NCBI RefSeq assembly: GCF_910592395.1
Contig: NC_088324.1
Location: 374,001-434,000 of the forward strand
Reading direction: 5' to 3'
Length of the DNA: 60,000 nt
Origin: Lineus longissimus
Taxonomy: Eukaryota > Nemertea > Pilidiophora > Heteronemertea > Lineidae
Notes under the pieces: generated by a model
What the model was told of the DNA's origin: nothing
What the model saw: only the letters and a program-made list of their open reading frames with translations
Database searches by the model: none
Shown: one piece after another, positions 11,477 to 23,400 of the stretch
How the letters are laid out: every line of letters begins with the position of its first letter
How positions within the stretch are numbered: position 1 is the first letter of the stretch
Translations under genes and position numbers: made by a program

Positions 11477-12488
11477 GCTATTCGGGAATTACCAGTTCAT
11501 GAGTTACCAGTCCTGTAACAGGACCATAGTTTCACAGACTTACACGAGATGGCATGGCAGTACTTGGCTACCCGCTTCTCGTCTCGTCGTAAATAATGCC
11601 ATGTGCTAATCTATAAATAGACACCAAGTGTATTTACTTTTTGAGGTCAAGGTCATAAGTGGTACGGTAATTTTAGCATTCACGAAATTGTCAGCAACAC
11701 CATCTCCAAAAAATCCTATTTTTGCACAATATTTTGGCTTCAACAACAACGAGGTTTGTAATTAGCCACAGTATTTTACGATGGAAATGTAGAAAGTGAC
11801 GTTGACCATCAATGAAATGTCAAGTCACAGTGTTGGATAGTTTGAAAAGCAGATGTAAAGACGAAGTCAAAATGACGTGTAAACTGCATGCACTATGACT
11901 GTGAGTATGACTATGAGTATGATACTCACTATGCAGCAATGAATGAGCAAGCCTTGTAAGCTCCTCTGACTCCGAGGCCTCTCTCTGACTGTCTCTGACC
12001 ATGCTGACTACTCTCTCTCTATCTGAGTAGCTCTGTGCTCAGCAGCTAACGCTTACTTCTGTCTCGTGTGTGTGAGATTAGACGCCAGTGACATTACTTT
12101 CAACAACAGCAACAACAACATCATGACATCAATAAAGTGTCCCCGTCATAATCCTGCAGATTTCTGGTCCTGGGATTCTGGTATGCATAGGCGTATACTT
12201 TGTATATTATATGATGACAGAAATATATTCGAAATGTCACTGATCAGTCAATTGATAATTTATCATTAATTGCCACAGTCATTCTACTTCTACTTCTAGT
12301 TAGTTAATTAACATTAACAGTTACCAGTTGTTTGAAAGAAATGTCCATGACCCAGATCAGTGATGAAGATTAGCCGATAACCGAATGAACGTTTACTTGA
12401 CAAGAAGAGTAAAACACGTCATTTCTTTTTCGTAATTCTTCCAAAAATGACGAGCACATAATTCAAACCTAGAATTATTCCATTCCAG
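11477..12488. other. Intergenic region, no gene recognised
   Basis: Non-coding by eye. It includes a short region of simple CTATGA/GTGAGTATGA-type repeats near 11890-11930 and CT-rich sequence near 11960-12020. It ends in a polypyrimidine stretch and CCAG at 12485-12488, which may be the acceptor of the first coding CDK5RAP3 exon. Confidence 0.5.
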
Positions 12489-12540
12489 CTACAGCATGGG
12501 AAGAAGCATGGACAATGTTCCAATAGATATTCATTACAAT

Positions 12541-12990
12541 AAGTGACTTGATAAGTCTAGTAATTATAGTTAGTGGGTAAGTCCAGTCATTATAGTTAGT
12601 GGGTAAGTCCAGTCATTATAGTTACTTGTTAAGTCCCTTCATATAGTTACTTGGTGAGTCCAGTCATTATAGTTACTTTGTAAGTCTAGTAATTAAATGT
12701 ACTGGGTAAGTAAAGTCCAGTCATTATAGTTACTTGTTGAGTCTAGTAATTATAGTTACCTGGTAAGTCCAGTCATTATAGTTACTTGGTAAGTCTTGTC
12801 ATTATAGTTACTTGGTGAGTCTAGTAATTATAGTTACTGGGTGAGTCCAGTCATTATAGTTAGTGGGTGGTAAGTCCAGTCATTACAGTTACTTGGTGAG
12901 TCTAGTAATCATAGTTACTTGGTAAGTCCAGTCATGATAGTTACTTGGTGAGTCTAGTAATTAAAGTTCCTGGGTAAGTCCAGTCATATT
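12541..12990. repeat. 26-bp minisatellite seeded by the first CDK5RAP3 donor
   Basis: About 17 imperfect units of ~26 bp with the core AGTTACTTGGTAAGTCCAG and TCATTATAGTT. The array begins at the end of the first coding exon. The core includes the expected last codons (TTA CTT G) and a GTAAGT donor, which the exon-proximal unit itself has lost. Confidence 0.93.
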
Positions 12991-13382
12991 CATACCACCG
13001 ACAAAAATCAGGGGTATTCTGTCGTGGCTCATGCGTCAGTGTCATCTGCATCAGTGTCAGTGTCGGGGTCCGTTAACTTTCCACTTTCCATCAGTCATTT
13101 ATTGTTACTTGATATGTCACATCATTCTCACATGCATAACATTCCCTCATAGGATCATTGATTGGCACATGGATGGATCTATGATGATTAATAACAAACT
13201 GTGTTTTACACTCGGATCTCATCATAGATTCTATGATGGTCCATGGTAGATCCCATCATCGATCCAATGACGGTGGGTCGCATGTCGACATCATACATGT
13301 CATATGTCAGCGGCAGTAATCTTGTGAGGAGGGATTAAGATTAAGCAACCTTGACCATTCTCTTTCAGATTGGTTAATCAAT

Positions 13383-13610
13383 CGTCATCACTGCCACCAG
13401 CTATGGCAGGTGAGAACACTCGTCATCACTGCCACCAGCTATGGCAGGTGAGAACACTCGTCATCACTGCCACCAGCTATGGCAGGTGAGAACACTCGTC
13501 ATCACTGCCACCAGCTATGGCAGGTGAGAACACTCGTCATCACTGCCACCAGCTATGGCAGGTGAGAACACTCGTCATCACTGCCACCAGCTATGGCAGG
13601 TGAGAACACT
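13383..13610. repeat. 38-bp minisatellite made from CDK5RAP3 exon end plus donor
   Basis: Six perfect 38-bp units starting at 13383, 13421, 13459, 13497, 13535 and 13573. Each holds the coding end CACTGCCACCAGCTATGGCAG followed by the donor GTGAGA. The array runs directly into the remnant of the next exon (PVEEITTMLQGT) with no acceptor. Confidence 0.97.
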
Positions 13611-16540
13611 CTCCGGTGGAGGAGATAACAACCATGCTGCAGGGAACGTGTAAGTCTTCAACTGCATCAGATTCCTTCATTATGTTGACATCTCCTTCCA
13701 AATGCTCTTAAAGAAGCTGTACTGCTCTTCATTACTGTAACCATGATGGGAATTTAAAAACCCGAGAAACTTCCGCGTGGATATCAGGCCTCATATAGCT
13801 ACAATGGGTCCACTTTTGTCTTGGCTGGTCATTCCCTACCAAAAAACGCACACTGCTGGTCCACCGGGTGATGTCACAAGATTATATATGTCATCATAAT
13901 CACCTCTGTTGCGATGAGGTGTGTCATTTTTTGCAGGTGCCCAGCCATTGGCAGATGTTTTTCTCAAACTTTATATGGTAAGACGTTATTTTCGTCAACA
14001 TGGCCGACGTTTGGATTCGGTGCTGAGACATTTGTCCCTTGAACAGCCGATTTAAACACCTGATGTGTTGCAGGTCTCTCACAGGTGAAATGTATTTCAA
14101 ACGGTTTTAAATGCTATTTAATACTGACACTGATTCCTGCAAACAGGCAATTTTTGTTGCTGCAATCGGCAACATATTCATGACAACAGGACAATCATGC
14201 CTGGACCAAAACATCCGTAGGATTAGAAAATTTCAGCAAATTTAACATAAAATTCATTTTATCTTTCATTCAGACATCAACTACTTTCATTGTCTGAGAA
14301 TCGTTGATCTGCTCAAGGAGACAGAAGCGGGAAGTAAAAACATGTTTGGGAGATCGCAGCGCATGAAGGTGGGTATAGTTGGTGATGTTCAACAAGTGGT
14401 ATGATAAAGTGCCCTGCAGAAAAGTGATTTCGTCATTGCGACCAGTGATCATGAATGCATGCGACAAAAAACATATTTGCCGTGGTCATCGCAACCTGCG
14501 ACAAGAATTGGTGATCGCTGGGACCTACGACGACATCAAACCCAGGAATTACTGGTTGTACCTATATTGTTCATTGTAGCGATAACTGTTGCAGGTCACA
14601 GTGATAAAAATCACCTGTTTGCACCATGGTTTGGCCAACATTTAGCATATTCTGTTCCTTGGAGAAAAAGTGATTGACCCTGGAACAGTCCTGGCAAACG
14701 CTCACCTCTAGCTACAGAAGAGTTTTGGTGGCAGCAGTTGCTCCGGCCTTCCATCCTCCATCAATCGTCTCAGCATCTTTTGGCTGGGCTCTCCCAGTTC
14801 CATCTTGGTTGCGAAGTGTCTTGCCTCTCTTACAGATGGGTGTCCTGATAACAGATGTCAAGTTCTATATCCAATAGGACCTCTCTATTGAGACACCTTT
14901 GGCCCTGAGAGTTGCTAACCTTTCAAAGTGAGGAATACTGTCACCGAAGTCCAAATGATAATGATCAATTTGGATTGAAATCAGTATCTTAAGATAGAGG
15001 TGTCTATTGAATGGTGATCTGTTATGTGTCTAGTACAATAAATCCAGAAATATTTGCTGCAATTTTGTTTGCGCTTTTGTGAAATGAGAACTTTTTCATA
15101 CTTTTTATTCACCATTTTGAGAACCTAGTAACAGTACTACCTTCACAATCAGATTTACTTGTTCATGGCCGTGTAGTTTCTAGATTATCTTTAAACATGA
15201 AAAATGGCTCAAAAAAGGCTCACAACTATTTATGGGTTTGCAGTCTATGTGCATGTCTGGGAAATAATGTTCAAAGTAATTTCCACGGTAGAGTTTGTGT
15301 CTTTGTTGTTTAAGGATTGGTGTGAGATTCTCAAACTACATGAAAAGGATGGCGTTTATTTAGGTTAGTCGATTGTGAAATAAAGTTGACGATTGGGTAG
15401 GGAATTTATACCACTCAAATTCATCCTTCCAGTCTAACTTTGCATAAGGATTGACCATAGGGCACCACCATTTTGGCTAGAACTTGAAGTCCTAAAGCAA
15501 TTAGAACACTTTCAACACGCAGTGAATGCCAGTTTCAAGGGATGGAAGTCTGTTCATTGTTTTCCACAGAACAGACTCACACCCTTCAAATTGGTATTCA
15601 CTTCATTTTAAAGGCGTTCCAATTATTTTAGGATTTCAAGTTCTAGCCAAAATAGTGGCGCCTGTGGTCGTTCCTTAACATGTGCCACCACGGTTAGGTG
15701 CCAATTGGATTTATTATCCAAGCGACTCTGTCTTCACCCAGAGGTTGAGTCCACGCAGGCTACTCATGTTTTTCACATGGTGCCATCTTTTGCCTGCCCT
15801 GGCAGAGATATCAGATACAAGGAACATCGGTTTTACATCTCATTCAAAAGACTGTGATGAGCCAGGAATTTAGTTTCTTGAAAGCCTTGTGGTTCATCGA
15901 GAAATACAGTCCCGGGTTGTTCTCATCAGGATCAAATGAAGGCTTGATGCAGGGTAGCCAGCACTGATGACCTTCAGGCTATGACACTCCTTGACTATAC
16001 GAGGAAGAGGGCTTTCAGTAAACTCTGAAAATGTTTTTTCAGCTGAAGTCGCGCAATTCTTGATGAGGAATGTTAATTATGAGGTAACTGCACTGAAGAA
16101 ACAGATCGTGAAATGTAAACAGATTCAGAAGGATATGGTGAGGAAGGAGTCTGAGTACAGGAGCGGGGAGGCTGAGTATCTTGAGAAATATAATGCAGCG
16201 TGTCGATAGATGGAGATCAGGGTATCAGGGTAAGATACATTGAGCATTGCCATCCGAGTGGTTAATCTCAGTGACAAATTTTCTGCAAATTTTCATTGGG
16301 TAAGAGTTTTGCTTTCAGGGACAATCGCAAGCAATAGTGTTAAACCAAGAAATATAGCCTCAGAAGTGAAAGTAGGGCTGATTTGTGTTTCTCATTTTTC
16401 AGGGCAATAAGATAAAATCAGAGCTGTTATCGTTAGTGAAACATCTTCCTGCCGAGTTTGATAAAATAACAACAGCTACCAGGGACCTCAAAGAACCAGT
16501 CAACTTGTATGAAATGTTCATCGAGTTCACATTAAAAAAG

Positions 16541-17799
16541 GTGAGTACTGGTTTGACTGACATAAAGCCTGTTATTGTCGGAGACTGATATTGCATATGA
16601 CGTATTATTGGCTGCCAAATCCCCCTATTAGAAGAGCTAAGTCTCCTTATCTAATATCATGACCATTTCCTGATCATTGTAAGCTAAATCTTGGAGATAC
16701 TTACCTTGGAACATTCCAGCCTCTTCTGATCCTTGCTGCTCAAAGTTGCTGTTCTGAAATTTTGCTGATCGGATATAATAACATACTACAAGACTAGTTA
16801 CCTGCATCACTTGTGACCCATGAAACCATGAGAGGCTGACAAGATGAATCTGTGGTGTCGACATTAAGTCTCTCAGTTGCAAATACCTTGGTAAGGTGCA
16901 GAGACTTCAACTCGCTGAAGATGGGAGGGTGGTTAACCGTGTATGCTAACCGCAGCTTCGCTAAATGTCACAATGAAAAACCAACACATACTAAGCTCTC
17001 CCTCCAAGGGACAGGGGACTGTGGCTATATTTGGGTCCACTCAGACAGTTGTGGGTCTGTTAGTACAAGTTTCCAACGTAAGATGGCATTACCATGTTAT
17101 GGTCAGGTCCTTGCCTGGGACAAGAATCTGTCAGCTCTGTGACATGTGTTATGCCATAGAAGTTTGGTGAGCTTCCCCAGTGTTGTCATGGTAACAGAGC
17201 ATCATCCATGACATCATCACTGACAGCGTCCAATCCAGGGGCGTATCCAGGTGACAGAAAAAAGTAGGCATGCGCTGCATTTCTCCTCCAGATTTCCGGT
17301 TTGTTCCTAAATTTCATAATCTATTTCAAAGATTATGATTAATTGGGGAGGGGGTGCATGTGTCCAGTGTGCCCCCTTTTGGTCTGTGCCTGCAATCGGC
17401 CAGTCAGCAATCGACTTTCTGATGATGCCTCATTGGTGAGAGGAATTCACTCTGTTGACCTCATGTGGCCCATCAAACCAAAATGGGTAGCATATTGCTT
17501 TAGGGGCCATTGGAGTTATCCACGTGTTCGTATAGCTTAGCAAATCTGCTATGTACATTTTGATAAGAAATCCAACTGTGGATCTTTCCTGATGCTTGAG
17601 AGATTCATAAATATGTTCAGAGGAAACAACAAGCTTTTATGGACTTTGTTTGGAGAAATCAAAGTTTTCTGACAAAACATGAGACATTTTCCTTTGGGTG
17701 AACTTCATGAAACTTTCTTTGAAATGTATTTTGGATTCTATGTTTGCCAAATTGACTGGTGGAAGACAGGTTTGCTGTTCATGAGACATATGAGGTCCT
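16541..17799. other. No gene recognised
   Basis: Downstream of the last CDK5RAP3 exon seen (donor GTGAGT at 16541). I searched for the next expected CDK5RAP3 segment (a hydrophobic stretch, then RGN.T..E.R) and did not find it here. Short open frames show no family resemblance. Confidence 0.45.
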
Positions 17800-18155
17800 A
17801 ATCTAAAAGTGGATCAACATCTTAATTTCAATATAATTTCATATCATCAGTGCTTCTGGCAGCCTACGACCCGATAGGGTGTGATGGGGTCAAAAATAAA
17901 GAACAAAAACACTCACATTCAAATAATATATGTTACATTTTGGATATAAAGGCATTCTACCCAAGACAAGATTAATCTGAGCTCATAATCTAAAAGTGGA
18001 TCAACGTCTACATAATTTCATATCATCAGTGCTTCTGGCGGCCTACGACCCGATCGGATGTGATGGGGTCACAAATAAAGAACAAAAAGTCTCACATTAA
18101 ACTTACATTTTGGATATAAAGGCATTCTACCCAAGACAAGGTTAATCTGAGCTTG
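17800..18155. repeat. Two-copy ~185-bp direct repeat
   Basis: Copy 1 begins near 17800 (AATCTAAAAGTGGATCAAC) and copy 2 near 17987. Both contain ATCATCAGTGCTTCTGGC, CCTACGACCCGAT and AAGGCATTCTACCCAAGAC, with scattered differences. Confidence 0.88.
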
Positions 18156-18619
18156 TATCAACTCATTATTTCAAGATTACCTTTTTACAGACACCCTGTA
18201 CACTGGGGATGTCAATCAATGCTATAAACCAGGAATTGCATAATTGATCGGCTAACTCACAATCAGGTGTACAGCACCTGACATATTTAACCCTTTTGCT
18301 ACTAACTGCCTGATTTCACCTGCTGTATTTATGTCAGAATATTCCTGTAGAAATCAAGCTTTATATTTCATACAGCGCTGTATTGAAAATCCGTCGTTGT
18401 ATGATTGACAGTTGAAGGCAAAAGTAAGTAGTAAAGAGCCTGAACGGCAACTTGGACCCCCTGCAGAAATCTGCTTCCATATTTTGTCCCATCCAAAGCA
18501 GTTATACTAATAGTAGCGACACAAAACACTGCTTCAACCAAAAGGAGGCTGTTTATATTTTACATTGAAAACATTACTAAGTTGTAACCAAGGTGTTTTA
18601 GAATATGTTTGTACAATAC

Positions 18620-18928
18620 AGCTAACATACAGACTGTTACCAGTCCAGGATGAGGTGAATTCTGAAACATTTCTTTTAAATTCCAATACAGTTAACATAC
18701 AGACTGTTACCAGTCCAGGATGAGGTTGAATTCTGAAACATTTCTTTTAAATTCCAATACAGCTAGCATACAGACTGTTACCAGTCCAGGATGAGGTGAA
18801 TTCTGAAACATTTCTTTTAAATTCCAATATGCTAACATACAGACTGTTACCAGTCAAGGATGAGGTGAATTCTGAAACATTTCTTTTAAATTCCAATACA
18901 GCTAACATACACACTGTTACCAGGATGA
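18620..18928. repeat. ~70-bp tandem repeat, four to five copies
   Basis: The units contain CTAACATACAGACTGTTACC and GGATGAGG, then AATTCTGAAACATTTC. The final unit is truncated. Confidence 0.92.
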
Positions 18929-20166
18929 GGTGAATTTGAGATGACGCGGCAAGTAATAAATGCATATTGGAATACATTTAGAGTGCACTGTTGGGCGCCT
19001 CGCCTGGGAAATTAATGGTGCGTCGTGACCTTGTTTGGGAGTGTTCCCGACTAAGGACGAAGGCTTAGACATGGATAACAAACTCCAACGCTGTCCAAGG
19101 ACATGATGTATGAAACTGGAAATGTTTCCAAATTAAACCTCATCCCAAACCTTTTACAGAACTATGAGATATAAGCATGTCTTATGACAGATATCTTTGA
19201 AGTGAGTTGAGTGAAAAGCAAAAGTACCAAAATGCACATCCTTATAAACCAGTTATTAGAAAGCTTTAGAGGTTCAAACAAAATTCTACCAGCTTCCCTG
19301 CCTTTCTTCATTATAAGATTACTTCTTATAGCCAACAATTTATTGTTACAGTTTATATAGTAAACGACCTGCAGCAGTGTAAATAGTTCACACAGTTTAT
19401 AGTTCATGTGGTTTATATTGTTTTCAATAGTTCTATTTATCGATGTGGTTTATATAATCTATTACTAGGATAATTCTACAATACTCAACATCATTCCCTG
19501 TTGTCTAGATAATACAGGGTTCCCGATTTTAAACTCTTCACATATTTCTCCTCTGAAATCATTGAAATGAACTCTGCAAAGTCTACTTTCACTAAACGGA
19601 ATCTGTGAAATAAGAGGTTATGGTTTACCTTGTAATTGCAGAGAAAATACTCATAGTTTCATCGATATAAGACTCTTTCTAAATACTGTAAACCCTGAAA
19701 TTTTCGACACTGCACCATAAAATGCAAATTTAAAAAGCCAGAAAATGTCAACCTCAATGCATTAACCCTTTCAGCGGCAAACATTTTATTGTTACAGTAC
19801 CTAAAGTGTAAATAGTTAATACAGTTTATATAGTTCATGTAGTTTATATAGTTTTATGTATTCATATAATCTCTTACTAGTAAAAGTCTACCCCACTCAA
19901 CAACATTCACTGACACTGTCGTCGAGATAAACCAGGCTTATAGACTTTAAGCTCTTCACCTCTTCAGCACAGTTCATGTAGTTTATGTAATTCTATGAAA
20001 ACATGGTTCGTTTAATCTATTACTAGTATAAGTCTACTCGAATAAGTCGATCAGTAAAGGGCGACTATAGGCAGTATACTTTCACTGAACATTTAATTGG
20101 TTTTACACATTAATTGCACAGAGCACTCAAGTTTGAACAATCTAAGACCTTTTCTATCCACATTAC
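18929..20166. other. AT-rich intergenic region with TTTATAT/GTAGTTTATA motifs
   Basis: No coding sequence recognised. Two loosely similar stretches (about 19340-19560 and 19790-20060) share GTTTATATAGTT, CTATTACTAG/CTCTTACTAG and CTCAACA(A/T)CATTC. They look like a diverged duplication. Confidence 0.5.
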
Positions 20167-20410
20167 AGACAAGTCCCCGTGAATTATTTACTAGGTCATT
20201 TCTAATAGCAAAAACCTCTGTAGGGCAGATTATTCTGAATTGTTGAGATAGTGACTTTTTGGTCCAATCACCCCCCCCCCCCCAAATACGGACTGTAAAC
20301 TAAAATAGTGGCTTCTCGGGTCTGCTTTTAGACCAGTAAGCCCACCTTGTGAGAAGTTTGTATAATTAATGAAGATAAACACTGTGTTCACTTGATTATA
20401 GCCATAGGGA
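20167..20410. mobile_element. Diverged copy of a dispersed pogo/Tigger-like element
   Basis: Shares GTGACTTTTTGGTCCAAT, GTGAGAAGTTT..ATAATT..TGAA and GTGTTCA with 31966-32257 and 42849-43135, where the left end reads CAGTAGAACCTCC, typical of pogo-like termini. A run of C at 20271-20284 interrupts it. It ends just downstream of the ankyrin gene. Confidence 0.5.
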
Positions 20411-20467
20411 TAAAGCCAGATGGTTTGTTCATCCAACTGCTCAGCACATCACAATGCCAAGCTACCT

Positions 20468-20473
20468 TTTATT
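20468..20473 (-). promoter_or_regulatory. Poly(A) signal of the ankyrin-NTase gene
   Basis: AATAAA on the minus strand (TTTATT on plus), about 15 bp past the stop codon of the 20488-27972 frame. Its closeness suggests a very short 3' UTR if used. Confidence 0.5.
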
Positions 20474-20487
20474 GTTACAGACATTAA

Positions 20488-23400
20488 TTACAGTTCATCG
20501 AGTTGGACTTTCAGCTCTGCGATACACCTCTTAATCTTCTCTAAAGTGTCTGGAGTACTAATTTCTTTCATCTTCCTGTTAATCTCCTCTAAAGTGTCTG
20601 GAGTACTAATTTCTTTCATCATCCTGTTAATCCACCCCTTTAAAGTGTCTAGAGTACTAATTTCTTTCATCTTCCATCTGGTCATTCCACCACTGATGAT
20701 GTCAACAGCAAGGTATGTCCATTTCTCATCTATGGATTCCAATTCTCGGATAACGGCCCCAGTATCTATGGTGTCCTTGGTCCGTCCAAGGCAACTCCTG
20801 GTATGGTCTCTCCCCTCCACTTCTGTGGATTCAGTTTCCAGTGGAACTGTCCCAGGGACTCTGGTGTTCTTGGTCTGTCCAAGGCAACTCCTGGCATGGT
20901 CTGTCCCCTCCACTTCTGTGGATTCAGTTTCCAGTGGAACTGTCCCAGGGTCTATGGTGTCCTTGGTCTGTCCAAGGCAACTCCTGGCATGGTCTGTCCC
21001 CTCCACTTCTGTGGATTCAGTTTCCAGTGGAACTGTCCCAGGGTCTATGGTGTCCTTGGTCTGTCCAAGGCAACTCCTGGCATGGTCTCTCCCCTCCACT
21101 TCTGTGGATTCAGTTTCCAGTGGAACTGTCCCAGGGACTCTGGTGTCCTTGGTCTGTCCAAGGCAACTCCTGGCATGGTCTGTCCCCTCCACTTCTGTGG
21201 ATTCAGTTTCCAGTGGAACTGTCCCAGTATCTATGGTGTCCTTGGTCCGTCCAAGGCAACTCCTGGTATGGTCTCTCCCCTCCACTTCTGTGGATTCAGT
21301 TTCCAGTGGAACTGTCCCAGGGACTCTGGTGTCCTTGGTCTGTCCAAGGCAACTCCTGGCATGGTCTCTCCCCTCCACTTCTGTGGATTCAGTTTCCAGT
21401 GGAACTGTCCCAGGGTCTCTGGTGTTCTTGGTCTGTCCAAGGCAACTCCTGGCATGGTCTCTCCCCTCCACTTCTGTGGATTCAGTTTCCAGTGGAACTG
21501 TCCCAGGGTCTATGGTGTCCTTGGTCTGTCCAAGGCAACTCCTGGCATGGTCTCTCCCCTCCACTTCTGTGGATTCAGTTTCCAGTGGAACTGTCCCAGG
21601 GACTCTGGTGTCCTTGGTCTGTCCAAGGCAACTCCTGGCATGGTCTGTCCCCTCCACTTCTGTGGATTCAGTTTCCAGTGGAACTGTCCCAGTGACAATG
21701 GTCACCTCCACTGCTTGACATTCGATGTCTAGTGGATCAGCACCAAGGCGTCTCCTGCCTTTTTTTCTCCCCTCCAATTCTGTGGATTCAGTTTCCAGTG
21801 AAATAACCCCAGGGTCACTGCTGGCCTTCCGTTTTCCAAGCAGGCTTTGTGCTCTGTGCTTTCCCTCCACTTCTGTTGACTCAGTTTCCAGTGGAACTGT
21901 ACCCGGGTCTCTGGTGTTCTTGGTCTGTCCAAGGCAACTCCTGGCATGGTCTGTCCCCGCCACTTCTGTTGACTCAGTTTCCAGTGGAACTGTCCCAGGG
22001 TCTCTGGTGTTCTTGGTCTGTCCAAGGCAACTCCTGGCATGGTCTCTCCCCTCCACTTCTGTGGATTCAGTTTCTAGTGGAACTGTCCCAGGGTCTCTGG
22101 TGTTCTTGGTCTGTCCAAGGCAACTCCTGGCATGGTCTCTCCCCTCCACTTCTGTGGTGGATTCATCCTCCGTTGAAACAGCCACAGGGTTTGCAGCGTC
22201 CTCAATCTTTTCATGTGAGGTCCTGACATTGTCTTTCACCGTTGCTGTTTGACATTCAATATCAACACCAACATCTTTGGTTTCTTCTCCCTTTCTGCAC
22301 AGCCTTCTCACAAAGGCTTTCATTATGCTGGCCACTTTTGCACTCTTGGCAACATCAAGTTTGAGTCCCGCCAAGACATTGTGACCTGGTGCAAAGAATG
22401 TAGGGATGAAACCCTTGTGGAGGGCGTCAGCAAGGTCCTCATACACCTTACACACCATCTCACCAAGACTCTGCTCTGACTTACGGAAATCCTCAGCATT
22501 CATCAGAAACATGGACTTCAGGTGGTAACTGCTGATGTAGTCATCAACATTCTTAGGTAGACCTTCACCTTCAGCAATCATGATGCGGCACACATCTGGG
22601 TTCTTCAGACATTTGGCTGTGATATACACATTCTTGATCCTTTTTTCTAGGCTATTGATATGTTCCACCTCAAGATGTGAAAACGATATCCGCCAGAGTT
22701 CCCCTAATTGTTGTTCCGTCAGCTGCTTGGCTAGTTTGCTCTTTTCATGAGGTGGTTTAGGTACCAGGAGGTATCCCCACTTCTTGAGTTCATTGTGGTC
22801 CATCAACCAGGTGCTTTTTTTGAATTCCTCCCGCCAGTCACTAAAGTGAACACAAGGCACAGCATCAATTGATACACGCAGTTGGTTTGATTCCCAATCA
22901 AGTAAAATGGGAGAACAGGCTTTTCGATTTTTGTCATTACAAAGCTGAAGGGAATCAACAAAGTCGTAATATTTCAATCCATATCCAGATGGTTTTGATT
23001 CAATAGTAGTCTTCAATTCATTGAAAAATAAACAATGAAAGTATCTGCTGCCTCCAGAATATTGCGCATATCCTGAATGCAATGGAATGGGATGAGTTAA
23101 CCTCTCCTCATATAGGAACAGTATGTCCATTTCATTAGGGAGACCAACCCTACATCCCTCTGCAACACTACCACAAACCTTCCGATTCTGGCTGGTATCA
23201 AATAGCCTTAACATTTCACCTGTGTGCAGGGAATCAGGCATAAATTTCAAAACTGCATCATGCACCTTCTGTGCCGTCGCATTAGGTATTTTCAAGACAC
23301 TTCCTATCCCTGGAACTTGGCTGAAGTTTTCCACTGGCATTTTGAGTATCTCTGCTGGACTAATTGAGAACCATTTCAAATAATCAATGCAATCAGAAAA

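Larger units (their letters stand above)
12496..16540 (+). pseudogene. CDK5RAP3: CDK5RAP3 N-terminal half, disrupted
   Basis: CDK5RAP3 is the adaptor of the UFL1-UFBP1 UFM1 ligase. Exons recognised: 12496(or 12508)-12550 with VPIDIHYNK; 13369-13409 with DWLINRHHCHQLWQ; a piece ending at 13649 with PVEEITTMLQGT; 14274-14368 with INYFHCLRIVDLLKETEAG; 15315-15363 with DWCEILKLHEKDGVYL; 16043-16221 with RNVNYEVTALKKQIVKCKQ; 16403-16540 with LLSLVKHLPAEFDKI. Phases fit from 13649 onward. Defects: TGA at 12544-12546 where a leucine codon is expected; the first donor reads ATAAGT instead of GTAAGT; about 17 codons between LWQ and PVEE are absent and replaced by a 38-bp array; TAG at 16207-16209 where the family has Gln (CAG to TAG is one change). 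No later exons were confirmed. It is either a pseudogene, a null haplotype, or sequence and assembly error. Family identity is firm; the disruption is seen directly. Confidence 0.82.

Noticed and set aside
20420-22252. Long plus-strand open frames (up to 432 residues) rich in VPSTSVDSVSSGTVPG and LHFCGFSFQWNCP
   Set aside because: They are antisense readings of the 93-bp coding repeat of the minus-strand ankyrin-NTase gene. They stay open only because the period is a multiple of three.
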